Part shown: piece by piece, positions 30,433 through 38,558 of the stretch
Numbering within the stretch: position 1 is the first letter of the stretch
Layout: every line of letters begins with the position of its first letter
NCBI RefSeq assembly: GCF_030408675.1
Contig: NZ_CP047200.1
Span: 1 to 64,000, forward strand
DNA: 64,000 nucleotides
Reading direction: 5' to 3'
Source: Corynebacterium durum
Lineage (GTDB): Bacteria; Actinomycetota; Actinomycetes; Mycobacteriales; Mycobacteriaceae
Notes under the pieces: generated by a model
Databases searched by the model: none
Seen by the model: only the letters and a program-made list of their open reading frames with translations
Told to the model about the DNA's origin: nothing
Position numbers and translations under genes: made by a program

Positions 30433-31851
30433 TTAATTCACCTCCCGGCAGTTCACGCCTGGTGTTGTGAGATCGCCTGAATTTGCACCAGTGGACGATG
30501 GATCACTGGGATTATCGGGGTTTGGTGCACGGGTGACACATGCAGGAAGGGCCTGCTGCGCGAGACGCTGCGTCTGTTGCAGCACATCGTCATAGGAGCC
30601 TTCCGGCAGGGTGCTCACACTGCTACGCAGCGATTCGGGAAGGTCCTGCAGCTTAAACGTCCGGCACTTAGGGTCGTTGCTTGTTGTTTCAGTTGCCTGC
30701 AGCAACGACAAATCCCCCTCTGCGTCCATGCAGAGATTGTGGGCGCGTGTGTGCAGGTCACGCCCGAACACCGAATAGTTCAGCCCTTTTTCAATAACAA
30801 TCGCGTCCTTAGAGGTGGACACGAAATATGTTTTTTTTACCTGGTTATTACCCCACCAGCCAGCAGCAACGATCCCCCCGAGAAGAATCAGGAGGATGGA
30901 AAACGTGAGAAAAAATCGGCGTTTTCGACGTCGTGGTTTCTTCGGTTTTTCCTCTGCGGTTGGCTCCTCTTTATCTTTGTCCGCTGGCGCGCTACCCGCC
31001 GGGGGAATGGTCTGTGGTTCCCGTGCAGCCATGGCCGCAGCTCGTCCAGCGGCGGTGTCGGGGCGCGGGTCTTCCGGGGCGTCGCCAAGCAGGGCACCAG
31101 CAGTGAGGGGGGTTGAGGGGACGGCGGTGGAGTGGTCGCTGCTGCTGAGGATGTCAGCAACGACGACGGTGACGTTATCTGGGCCGCCGGACCGCAGCGC
31201 TAGTTCCACAAGACGGCGGGCGGCCTCGTCGGGAGTGCCGTAGCGCAGGGCGTCGGCAATAGTGGAATCGGTCACCGGGTCGGACAGACCGTCCGAGCAG
31301 AGCATGAGGCGGTCACCCACCTCAGCGGGAATGGTCCGCAGCGAGGGTTTCACGGGACGACCGTTGTATGCCTTGAGAATCAGTGAACGCTGGGGGTGCG
31401 TGGATACATCTTCCTTGGCAAGTTTGCCCTCGTTGACCAGGGACTGGACGAACGTGTCATCAACGGTGATTTGCTCCAGCTCGTCGTTGCGCATCATGTA
31501 TCCGCGGGAGTCGCCCACGTGGCACAGCGCCAGCTGCTCGCCGTCAAACATGATGGCAGTGAGAGTCGTGCCCATGCCGTCGGTTTCCGGGGCGTCGCGC
31601 ACAGCGCGGGCAATAGCGCGGTTGGCGTCATCAGCGACGGAGGCGAGCATGGCCAGCATGTCGTTGTCGCCCGGGTCACCGTCCAGGTTCTGGAGGTGGC
31701 GGATCATCATCTGGGAGGCGATCTCACCAGCCGCGTGGCCGCCCATTCCGTCGGCTAGGGCCAGTAAGTTCGGGCCAGCGTAGGCCGAGTCTTCGTTGTT
31801 CCCGCGGACCAAACCCCGGTCAGACGCGACAGCATAATTTAACTTCAGCAT
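30433..31851 (-). CDS. pstP: PP2C-family protein phosphatase PstP
   Basis: A 472-residue phosphatase that reverses PknA/PknB phosphorylation. The PPM domain is at ~5–240 with the metal-binding motifs RGNNEDS, ALADGMGGHAAGE (34–46), SRGYMMR, CSDGLSDPV and GGPDNVTVV. A charged linker with a basic KPRRRKRR patch, one membrane helix (~308–330) and an extracellular tail follow. The ATG overlaps the fhaB stop (TAATG). Confidence 0.95.
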   Translation of the reverse strand: MLKLNYAVASDRGLVRGNNEDSAYAGPNLLALADGMGGHAAGEIASQMMIRHLQNLDGDPGDNDMLAMLASVADDANRAIARAVRDAPETDGMGTTLTAIMFDGEQLALCHVGDSRGYMMRNDELEQITVDDTFVQSLVNEGKLAKEDVSTHPQRSLILKAYNGRPVKPSLRTIPAEVGDRLMLCSDGLSDPVTDSTIADALRYGTPDEAARRLVELALRSGGPDNVTVVVADILSSSDHSTAVPSTPLTAGALLGDAPEDPRPDTAAGRAAAMAAREPQTIPPAGSAPADKDKEEPTAEEKPKKPRRRKRRFFLTFSILLILLGGIVAAGWWGNNQVKKTYFVSTSKDAIVIEKGLNYSVFGRDLHTRAHNLCMDAEGDLSLLQATETTSNDPKCRTFKLQDLPESLRSSVSTLPEGSYDDVLQQTQRLAQQALPACVTRAPNPDNPSDPSSTGANSGDLTTPGVNCREVN

Positions 31852-32333
31852 TAGGGTTCGAGCCTCACAATTGTTCGACCAATTTTGATATCACTATTGG
31901 AATTCACACGTTCCGGTTGATCAATCCGATACCCACCAACAAAAGTGCCATTGCGGGAGTCCAAATCCTCCACAAACCACTCCGAACCATGCTTAAACAA
32001 ACGAGCGTGACGTGCCGATGCGAAATCATCACCCACAACAAACGTGCATTGTGGACTGCGGCCCATCACAACTTCATCCAACGAGGAAATATCCATATGT
32101 GATCCCACCAACGGGCCTTCAATCACCCGAAGCTGGCTTGGCGCATCAGACTTTTTTAATGCAGACACAATGCTTGGTTTAGCTGGGCTGGCGGTCTGTA
32201 CAGCACCTCCGCCTGTGGCCAAACTAGCCGTTGTTTTTGTGTCGGCTCGTAATGCGCGAAGTGTCATCAGCACGAAAAACCACAGCAAGACCAGCAAACC
32301 TATGCGGAATGCAAGCAATACAACAGAGTCCAT
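31851..32333 (-). CDS. fhaB: FHA-domain protein FhaB (FipA)
   Basis: A 160-residue protein with one N-terminal membrane helix (~5–27) and an FHA domain at ~85–150 (VMGRSPQCTFVVGDDFASARHARLFKHGSEWFVEDLDSRNGTFVGG). It binds phosphothreonine on PknA/PknB targets and links them to division. Its stop overlaps the pstP start. Confidence 0.93.
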   Translation of the reverse strand: MDSVVLLAFRIGLLVLLWFFVLMTLRALRADTKTTASLATGGGAVQTASPAKPSIVSALKKSDAPSQLRVIEGPLVGSHMDISSLDEVVMGRSPQCTFVVGDDFASARHARLFKHGSEWFVEDLDSRNGTFVGGYRIDQPERVNSNSDIKIGRTIVRLEP

Positions 32334-32377
32334 GGTTTCTCCGCGCCTCCTAGAAAAGAAAAATAGATGAAATTAAT

Positions 32378-33343
32378 CTAATCCTCTACAATACGGACCT
32401 CAATATAGGAGTGACCAATAGCGATCACATCGCCATCTGCCAGCAACCAGTTTTCGATCGGCATATCGTTGACGGCCGTGCCGTTCGTGGACTGTAAATC
32501 CACCAAAATCGCATCGCGACCGTCCCACGTAATCTCCGCATGTTTCCGAGAAACCCCAGTATCTGGCAGGCGGAAATCCGCCTCGTTGCTGCGGCCAATA
32601 ATGTTTGAGCCTTCCTGCACCATGTACGAACGACTCGACCCATCCTGCAACAGCAAACTCACAACGGGGTTCTTCTCGGGGGTACCGTGCATACTTCCCG
32701 CAGCCACAACCACCGTCTCTGGGTACTCATACGAGCTCTGCCGATCGGGTGCTGCGGCCGGGGCAGCAGGAGCTGCCGACGGGACGTCGATACGCGGTGC
32801 CGCCGTGTACGGTGCCGCCTGAGGCTGTTGCGGGTACTGAGGCTGCGGGTCACGACGCCGTGTTTCCTGACGCCGCTGCGGAGCCTGCTGCGGCTCATGG
32901 CGCGACTCCTGATGCCCTGCCTGCGGGGCGTCAACGCCTTCAAAACCTGATACCAACTGGGTACCAGCATCCGCGCGGGACTCAGCCTTCAACTGGCCGG
33001 TGCGAAGCCCCTGTTCACTGAAAATCTCCACCACAACCGGGCCTGCGGCAACCCAGCGCTGGTTGCGGAAAAAACGCGACAAACGATCAGCGAAATCACC
33101 AGGCAACGTCGGTGCCTGGGACGATAGATTCTTAAAATCCTTCGGGCTTACAGCCACGCGGAACTCGTTAGGTACCTCAACGAAACCCTCATAAGTGTGA
33201 ACAACGTTGTCCTCGGCCTCCTGCTTCAGCAGTTCCTCAATCTCGGCCGGGACGACCTTGCCACCAAACACGAAGGCAAAGCCATTGTCTAAGCCACGCT
33301 GCAAAGAACTGTCTAGCTTTGCGAACCGACCCATCACAGACAT
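32378..33343 (-). CDS. fhaA: FHA-domain protein FhaA
   Basis: A 321-residue cytosolic protein. The N-terminal DUF3662 domain (~1–125, starting VMGRFAKLDSSLQRGLDNGFAFVFGG), a Gln/Pro-rich disordered linker (~150–215) and a C-terminal FHA domain (~235–315, IIGRSNEADFRLPDTGVSRKHAEITWDGRDAILVDLQSTNGTAVN) match mycobacterial FhaA, which binds phosphorylated MviN/MurJ and PknB. First gene of the operon; its promoter should be within 33344–33500. Confidence 0.94.
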   Translation of the reverse strand: MSVMGRFAKLDSSLQRGLDNGFAFVFGGKVVPAEIEELLKQEAEDNVVHTYEGFVEVPNEFRVAVSPKDFKNLSSQAPTLPGDFADRLSRFFRNQRWVAAGPVVVEIFSEQGLRTGQLKAESRADAGTQLVSGFEGVDAPQAGHQESRHEPQQAPQRRQETRRRDPQPQYPQQPQAAPYTAAPRIDVPSAAPAAPAAAPDRQSSYEYPETVVVAAGSMHGTPEKNPVVSLLLQDGSSRSYMVQEGSNIIGRSNEADFRLPDTGVSRKHAEITWDGRDAILVDLQSTNGTAVNDMPIENWLLADGDVIAIGHSYIEVRIVED

Positions 33344-33803
33344 CGCACGCCTACCTTCCTAACTCAACGAATTACCACCCGCATGGGGCCGCCAGTAAGC
33401 CAGCGATCGGCCGACGGTCAGCTGACGGCCAAAGGAACCACCATACGGAAACGAAAAAAGAGTGTCCTGCCTAGTATAGGTTCCAAACGCTCAACTCCCT
33501 AGGTGAGTTCCCCACTAAAAGAGAAACCAAAGGCAAACGGGGTGGTAAAGTAGTCAGGCTAAGCCTCAAGGTAAACGTTAAGGTGGCGCTTAAGGTCGCA
33601 TCTTCGGCGAGGGTTGGGTGGGTGATTGGTGGGTGTGAGGCAGAGGGTGTGGGAGCTGCTGGTGATGTATCTCGGCAGGTGGGCGGCAGCAGTGGATAGA
33701 CTGCGCAGCTGCTTGGATGAAAATAGGCTGTGATCAGCGTATTTGACGCAATGCTGCGACTGTGTGCTATCTTAAACAAGTCGCTCAGCGGCCAAAAACA
33801 CTC
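33344..33803. other. fhaA upstream region with three tandem 12-bp repeats
   Basis: No credible gene; an open frame on the minus strand runs through the tRNA. Three adjacent 12-mers with core TYAAGGT occur at 33566–33577, 33578–33589 and 33590–33601. They lie 220 bp upstream of fhaA and 200 bp before tRNA-Leu. Confidence 0.5.
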
Positions 33804-33889
33804 GGGCGAGTGGCGGAATGGCAGACGCGCTGGCTTCAGGTGCCAGTGTCCTTCGGGACGTGGGGGTTCAAGTCCCCCTTCGCCCACCA
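33804..33889 (+). tRNA. tRNA-Leu (CAG)
   Basis: An 86-base class II tRNA with encoded CCA. Acceptor GGGCGAG/TTCGCCC, anticodon stem CTGGC/GCCAG with anticodon CAG at 33837–33839, a long variable arm (TGTCCTTCGGGACG) and T-arm GGTTCAAGTCC. Confidence 0.96.
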
Positions 33890-34268
33890 TGACAAAACCG
33901 TGGATCCTTTTGTGGGGTTCACGGTTTTTCCGTGTTTCTGGGTTGTGGGGGAGTGTGGGAGAGCAGAGAGGGTGCTGCAAAGTTTGCACCGACTTTGTTC
34001 AACGGCTGTGGTCTAGGAAACTGCCTGTATGGGTGAGCCTCTGTCCTGGGTTTTGCTGTAACTACACCGTTTTGATGGGAAACGGTGTAATTACGTTCTG
34101 CGACTCTGGAAAAGTCCCAGGTTGCGGGAGTAGCACAAGACGTAACTACACCGTTTTTTCGAAAATGGTGTAAAAATGTTCCACCTTGTCAAGTGTGCTT
34201 ATGCTCAAGCACGAAAATGCCCTGTTTTGCAGCTTGGGGATAAGCACATTTTACGCAGACGTTTAAGG
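33890..34268. repeat. Paired inverted repeats with a shared 16-bp core
   Basis: No gene seen. GTAACTACACCGTTTT occurs at 34058–34073 and again at 34142–34157. Each is followed by an inverted partner: AAACGGTGTA at 34080–34089 and AAAATGGTGTA at 34062+100 (34162–34172). They form two similar hairpins 84 bp apart, either tandem operators or structured RNA/terminators. Confidence 0.55.
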
Positions 34269-35678
34269 CTAGAGTCTATCTAGCTCGCCAAGAATCTCCA
34301 CCGCGTGCTCAAGGTCATGGACTGGGCTGGTGAACGGAAGCCTGAGCGCATGCGACCAGTCTCGCTGGCTGGGGGAGAACATCACGCCCGGCAAGAGCTC
34401 CACGCCACGTTCTTTGGCGCGCTGGACCAGCTCGTGCGCGGGAAGAGTGAGGTTCTGGCACCACAGGGATAATCCGCCCTCTGGTGCCTGATAGGTCCAG
34501 TGTGGAAGGTGTCGCGCCATGGCATCCGTGAGCGCTCGATACTGCGTGGCGATGAGTTCGGCGTGGCTAGGGGCTTGGGCATTGGCGGTGCGGTTCATAA
34601 GTTGCGCTGCCATCAGCTGCTCGATTACTGGCGCACCTAGGTCAACACCCAGCCGAATGTTTGCCAGGGCATCGGTGGCGCGTCTCGACGTCCTGATCCA
34701 CCCGACGCGCAGCCCCGCCCACAGGGATTTCGACGTCCCGCCCACCAGGAATGTTGGTGCGCTGTCGCGATCAGTGCTCACCATTGGTGGTGGCATCTCT
34801 TTGCCGCGCCAGTTGAATGTCACAAGGGACTCGTCAATGATCAGTGGGGTGCGGCTCACGGCGGCTGCACGCAGGATGTTGGTGCGATGGGCTTCGGAAA
34901 GCACATGCCCGGTGGGGTTATGAAAATCAGGTGTGATAATTGCCGCATCAAGTGTGCCTGAGTGCAGCACCGCCGTCAGCGCGGCCGGGAAGCCGCTGGC
35001 GACATCGAGGGGGGTGATGCGGCGGCGTTCCGTGTTCACCACGCGCGGGATGTTGGGGTAGGTGGGGTTTTCGACGCCCACCAACGCACCCGGGCGCGTC
35101 GCGGCGATGAGGGACAAATGCAGGCCGCTAATCACACCATTGGTGACCACCACCTGTTCTGGGGAGGTGGGCAGGCCGCGGCGATTGTAATGCTGGCAGA
35201 TAGCGTCGATGAGTTCGGGGACGCCCTGTGCCGGACTCGCTCCCAACGAGGTAATCGAACCAATCCCCGAGGCGACGGCCGTGGCGCACTCCTGGACCAG
35301 TGGGTGCGGCGGCATGACGGTCCAGCGCAGGTCAATCGCGTCATTGCTCGCCAGGGTGGGATGGGGGTCCAGCGACTCAACTGGGCGGGCAGCTCGTTTA
35401 GGAAGGCGAACACGATGCCCCGAACCTCGCTTGCTGTCCAGCATGTCGTGCTCAAGCAGCTGCTCCATCGCGCGCGTGACAGTTCCACGCGACACATCAA
35501 GCGTGATTGCCAGCGAACGTTCCGACGGCAGAATGGATCCAGTACGCAGCCGTCCCTCTGCGACCAGCGCCATAATGTGACTGGATACCCATGCACTGGT
35601 TACGCGATCAGGGAGCGGACCTAGGAGCTCAACCAGTGCCGGTGCGGCGATGGTGGATCTGCTACTTTTGTTCGCCAT
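34269..35678 (-). CDS. MocR/PdxR-type regulator (GntR HTH fused to aminotransferase domain)
   Basis: 469 residues. The N-terminal GntR-type winged helix (~20–85) contains LRTGSILPSERSLAITLDVSRGTVTRAMEQLLEHDML. The fold-type I aminotransferase domain (~110–465) contains the PLP-binding lysine in GGTSKSLWAGLRVGWIR (~K316) and the core NPTYPNIPR / DFHNPTG. MocR proteins use PLP to sense metabolites and often control vitamin B6 or amino-acid genes. The target is unknown here. ATG 35678 is preferred over an extension to 35720. Confidence 0.88.
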   Translation of the reverse strand: MANKSSRSTIAAPALVELLGPLPDRVTSAWVSSHIMALVAEGRLRTGSILPSERSLAITLDVSRGTVTRAMEQLLEHDMLDSKRGSGHRVRLPKRAARPVESLDPHPTLASNDAIDLRWTVMPPHPLVQECATAVASGIGSITSLGASPAQGVPELIDAICQHYNRRGLPTSPEQVVVTNGVISGLHLSLIAATRPGALVGVENPTYPNIPRVVNTERRRITPLDVASGFPAALTAVLHSGTLDAAIITPDFHNPTGHVLSEAHRTNILRAAAVSRTPLIIDESLVTFNWRGKEMPPPMVSTDRDSAPTFLVGGTSKSLWAGLRVGWIRTSRRATDALANIRLGVDLGAPVIEQLMAAQLMNRTANAQAPSHAELIATQYRALTDAMARHLPHWTYQAPEGGLSLWCQNLTLPAHELVQRAKERGVELLPGVMFSPSQRDWSHALRLPFTSPVHDLEHAVEILGELDRL

Positions 35679-36129
35679 AAAAAACAGTGAATCACAGGTG
35701 GCTTTTTTTGATAAGTCCACTTGTTAAAGATCACACTTTTGAGGCTGGTGTGACTATTGTGATTAGTGGGGCTGCAGTGGCGATTAATGTAGGGTGATCA
35801 GCGATCTTGCTGATGATGTGAGGGTAGATGGTGCGAAATTGAGGTACCCCCAAAGGTGGGTGCAAGGTATGCCTAGGCTCAGACTCAAGAAACGCCATTT
35901 TCGCGCCTGAGCGTAGGCAGACTGTACGCAAATCTGTTGCACCAACGTTGTTCAATCTTCGTTCAATCCGTGGGGCAAAGGTGGGTGAATAAAAGTCGCA
36001 CTCTATGATGTGACGGCATGCTTAAGGCAATACCCATCGGTGTGTTGATAGTCGCGGTGACGCTGCTGTGCTGGCTCAGCATCGTCCTCCGGCAGAGGTG
36101 AACTTCACACGGAATGCAATAATCACCCC
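35679..36129. other. Intergenic region between the MocR and MerR genes
   Basis: AT-rich and mostly non-coding. A direct repeat GTTCAATC occurs at 35950–35957 and 35961–35968, 11 bp apart. A 27-codon membrane-peptide frame lies at 36018–36101 (listed separately). A 74-codon minus-strand frame has no protein-like features. Confidence 0.4.
36018..36101 (+). CDS. Possible 27-residue membrane peptide
   Basis: MLKAIPIGVLIVAVTLLCWL continues for seven more residues ending RQR, giving a single hydrophobic helix with a basic end. No ribosome-binding site is visible and there is no known partner gene next to it, so it may be chance. Small single-helix subunits of transporters look like this. Confidence 0.25.
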   Translation: MLKAIPIGVLIVAVTLLCWLSIVLRQR

Positions 36130-36160
36130 TTGCGTTGGAGCGCACTCCAGCGCCTAGTGT
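36130..36160 (+). promoter_or_regulatory. MerR-type promoter with 19-bp spacer
   Basis: The –35 TTGCGT (36130–36135) and –10 TAGTGT (36155–36160) are separated by 19 bp, the overlong spacing characteristic of MerR-activated promoters. The spacer carries the inverted repeat TGGAGCGCACTCCA (36136–36149). The merR start codon is only 8 bases beyond the –10, implying a nearly leaderless mRNA. Confidence 0.7.
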
Positions 36161-36167
36161 CGGGGAC

Positions 36168-36608
36168 ATGGACTTTACAGACCACCTTGGGATTGCGGAC
36201 GTCGCTAAGCAGACGGGACTGACGCAGGACACTTTGCGCTGGTATGAACGTCAAGGGGTGATCCCTCCCGTGCCGCGCCAGGGTGATGGTCGACGGTCCT
36301 ATGATGAGGCGAGCGTGCGGATTATTCAGTTGATTGTTCGATTGCGGCGCACGGGCATGCCGGTGGAAGATATGCGGCAGTTCTGCGGGATGGTGACGGA
36401 GGGGGCGGCGAGCCATGGGCGTCGGATGGCTCTGCTGCGTGACCACCGCACAAGAATCGAAGAGCAGATTGCGCAGCTACAGGAGGATTTGCAGGCTGTG
36501 GATGCGAAGATTGAGCACTACGCGGACCTCATTGAACGGGGGCTTGACTGCGACGAGCAGCCGGTCACCGACCCAGATATTCGTGAACAACAGAGGAGAT
36601 TGTTGTGA
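36168..36608 (+). CDS. MerR family transcriptional regulator
   Basis: A 146-residue regulator. The winged HTH is LGIADVAKQTGLTQDTLRWYERQGVIPPVPRQGDGRRSYDE (~6–48), followed by a long dimerisation helix (~80–125) and a short tail with one cysteine (C128), so not an obvious metal site. It most resembles regulators paired with aldo/keto reductases. The ATG at 36168 fits the promoter; an upstream TTG at 36135 would lie inside it. Its stop overlaps the next start. Confidence 0.9.
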   Translation: MDFTDHLGIADVAKQTGLTQDTLRWYERQGVIPPVPRQGDGRRSYDEASVRIIQLIVRLRRTGMPVEDMRQFCGMVTEGAASHGRRMALLRDHRTRIEEQIAQLQEDLQAVDAKIEHYADLIERGLDCDEQPVTDPDIREQQRRLL

Positions 36609-37645
36609 CTATTCCTACTATTCACCTGGGCGACGGCCTAGAGGTCAGTCAACTGGGTTTCGGCGGTATGGCGCTTAGCCATGTGTACGGGGATGTGAAT
36701 GAGGAGCAGGCAGAACGCACCCTGCACGCTGCCATTGATTGTGGCATCACATTTATCGACACCGCGAACGTGTATGGCAAACCTCGGCCTGGAACGGTCG
36801 GGCCGGCGGGGACGAATGAGGAGCTAGTGGGCCGGGTTCTCGCGTCGAGGCGGGACGAGGTGCAGCTGGCCACCAAGTTCGGGATCACGGGGCTGTCCAA
36901 CAACCCAGAGACGCGGGTGCGGGGTGATCGTGAGTATGTTCGGCAGTGCTGTGAGGAGTCGCTGCGTCGCTTGGGCGTGGACACCATTGACCTCTACTAC
37001 ATGCACCGCCCGGATCTGAGCCGCCCGATTGAGGAGACGGTGCAGGCCATGGCGGAGTTGGTACGGGAAGGAAAAGTCCGCCACCTGGGGCTTTCTGAGG
37101 TCACAGCTCCCGAATTGCGCGCCGCCATGACGGTCCATCCGATCGCTGCGGTGCAAAGTGAATGGAGTGTGTGGTCGCGGGACGTGGAAAACCATGTGGT
37201 GCCCGCAGCAAGCGAACTGGGTGTCGGTTTCGTGCCGTACTCGCCGCTGGGTAGGGGTTTTCTCACGGGAACTCTGACAAAAGAGAAAATTCAAGCCTCG
37301 ATTCTGGCGGACCAGCCCCGCTACGACCAGAACTTTGACGCTAACCAGGTGGTGGTCGCGGAGCTGCGCGCCGTGGCCACTAACTACGTTGTAAACGGCC
37401 ACACAGCCACACCCGCACAGGTGGCGTTGGCGTGGCTGCGGAAACAAGGCGAACACTACGGCCTGCCGGTGGTACCCATTCCAGGCACCAGCAAAATCGA
37501 GCGCGTGCAGGAAAATGCGGGTTCGCTGGCGGTGGACCTCACCGACGAGGAGATGCAGCGCCTAGACGAGGTGTCCAAAAACGTCCAGGGCGAGCGGAAC
37601 TTCACCTTCACTGGCCCGAACTGGTTGTCCCACCACCGGGAATAA
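36605..37645 (+). CDS. Aldo/keto reductase
   Basis: 346 residues, an NADPH-dependent reductase of the AKR fold. The catalytic tetrad is present: D52, Y57 (FIDTANVYG), K91 (LATKFG) and H134 (YYMHRPD), with the cofactor loop VVPIPGTSKIERVQEN near the C-terminus. GTG 36605 overlaps the merR stop by 4 bp, so the two are co-translated and MerR-controlled. The physiological substrate is unknown. Its last 15 codons are duplicated at 38451–38494. Confidence 0.92.
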   Translation: MTIPTIHLGDGLEVSQLGFGGMALSHVYGDVNEEQAERTLHAAIDCGITFIDTANVYGKPRPGTVGPAGTNEELVGRVLASRRDEVQLATKFGITGLSNNPETRVRGDREYVRQCCEESLRRLGVDTIDLYYMHRPDLSRPIEETVQAMAELVREGKVRHLGLSEVTAPELRAAMTVHPIAAVQSEWSVWSRDVENHVVPAASELGVGFVPYSPLGRGFLTGTLTKEKIQASILADQPRYDQNFDANQVVVAELRAVATNYVVNGHTATPAQVALAWLRKQGEHYGLPVVPIPGTSKIERVQENAGSLAVDLTDEEMQRLDEVSKNVQGERNFTFTGPNWLSHHRE

Positions 37646-37707
37646 CGCCAGTTCACGCACGGCTAGCTCAAGGCGTGACGACGCCCTGAGCAACTTCCTC
37701 CCAGCAC
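37600..37707. repeat. 108-bp direct repeat, left copy (intact AKR end)
   Basis: It matches 38451–38558 at 105 of 108 positions. This copy carries the functional end of the aldo/keto reductase gene plus an orphan copy of the last ~13 codons of the NRPS-3 gene. The arms CTCAAGGCGT/ACGCCCTGAG form a hairpin inside it. Confidence 0.9.
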
Positions 37708-37792
37708 CACCAACAGTGTCATCTCCAGATAAATACAATGACGTCGTCTGGGAGGAGCGTGTGCGCACCAGTTGCTTCAACGATAAATCGGC

Positions 37793-38131
37793 CTAGCTTT
37801 CAGACCCGGTTTCATCATCCGAAACGACTTCTCGATCTGTATGAGATGAGCGATATTCGCCCATCTCATACTCAATATAGGCATCAATCATTGGACGATA
37901 CACTTTTTCAACAATTTCGGGAGACATTCCTATTTTTTCGGCTAAGCCTCGTACTCGTTTAATGACCTCTTCGACACGACTAGAATCCCGAACGGCATGT
38001 TCGTTCTTTTTTAAAGATGAGGCTCGGTTTACCAGGTCTTGCCTTTCTTTCAGAATTTCAACCAGTCGATAATCAATCTGGTCAATTTCTTTCCGTATAC
38101 TGGATAGTTGATCTTTGTTCCCATCGCTCAT
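37793..38131 (-). CDS. AroQ-fold isochorismate pyruvate lyase / chorismate mutase
   Basis: A 112-residue helical protein of the AroQ class. SIRKEIDQIDYRLVEILKERQDLVNRASSLKK and RVEEVIKRVRGLAEKIGMSPEIVEKVYRPMIDAYIEYEM resemble PchB more than metabolic chorismate mutases. PchB splits isochorismate into salicylate and pyruvate, which would supply the aryl cap of the neighbouring NRPS product. This is inference; a plain chorismate mutase cannot be excluded. It is much poorer in G+C than its neighbours (22 of 60 bases at 37861–37920) and lies in a segment between 108-bp direct repeats, so it was inserted separately. Confidence 0.75.
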   Translation of the reverse strand: MSDGNKDQLSSIRKEIDQIDYRLVEILKERQDLVNRASSLKKNEHAVRDSSRVEEVIKRVRGLAEKIGMSPEIVEKVYRPMIDAYIEYEMGEYRSSHTDREVVSDDETGSES

Positions 38132-38450
38132 ACGTTCAGATTCTAGCGAATGTTGAACGTAGTTATGCGTAAGACGGACTTTTGTTGAGCTAAGTTGCTA
38201 TGTTTGCTTCATCTACCTGGTGATTTAGGCAAATCTGTTTTCGGTTACCCTCTGTAGGCGGGTCTCCATGATCTTAGGTACGCGGCAAGGTGACCTGGTG
38301 AAGGGCACAGAGAGCAAGATCTAACTAGAAGAACATAGACTATGCATATAGCACTCCACATCTCGCGATTTTTGCGCTCAGTGTTAGGTGTCAGGTTGGA
38401 TTGTGGCGGTAAATTCTATTCCTCCACCTGTTTCCAGTAAACCTGACATG
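38132..38450. other. AT-rich upstream region of the PchB-like gene
   Basis: A non-coding part of the inserted segment. It should hold the gene's own promoter. TTAGGTGTCAGGTT near 38383 vaguely recalls half of an iron box, but there is no clear palindrome. No other gene is seen. Confidence 0.4.
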
Positions 38451-38558
38451 CTTCACCTTCACCGGCCCGAACTGGCTGTCCCACCACCGGGAATAACGCC
38501 AGTTCACGCACGGCCAGCTCAAGGCGTGACGACGCCCTGAGCAACTTCCTCCCAGCAC
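38451..38558. repeat. 108-bp direct repeat, right copy (intact NRPS-3 end)
   Basis: It carries the functional end of NRPS-3 (stop at 38519–38521) and an orphan copy of the aldo/keto reductase tail. The two copies bracket a 743-bp segment containing the PchB-like gene. Confidence 0.9.

Noticed and set aside
33471..33989. 172-codon minus-strand frame
   Set aside because: It runs through tRNA-Leu and has no domain-like features.
35731..35955. 74-codon minus-strand frame upstream of the MocR gene
   Set aside because: No ribosome site, no recognisable pattern, and the composition is unlike neighbouring proteins.
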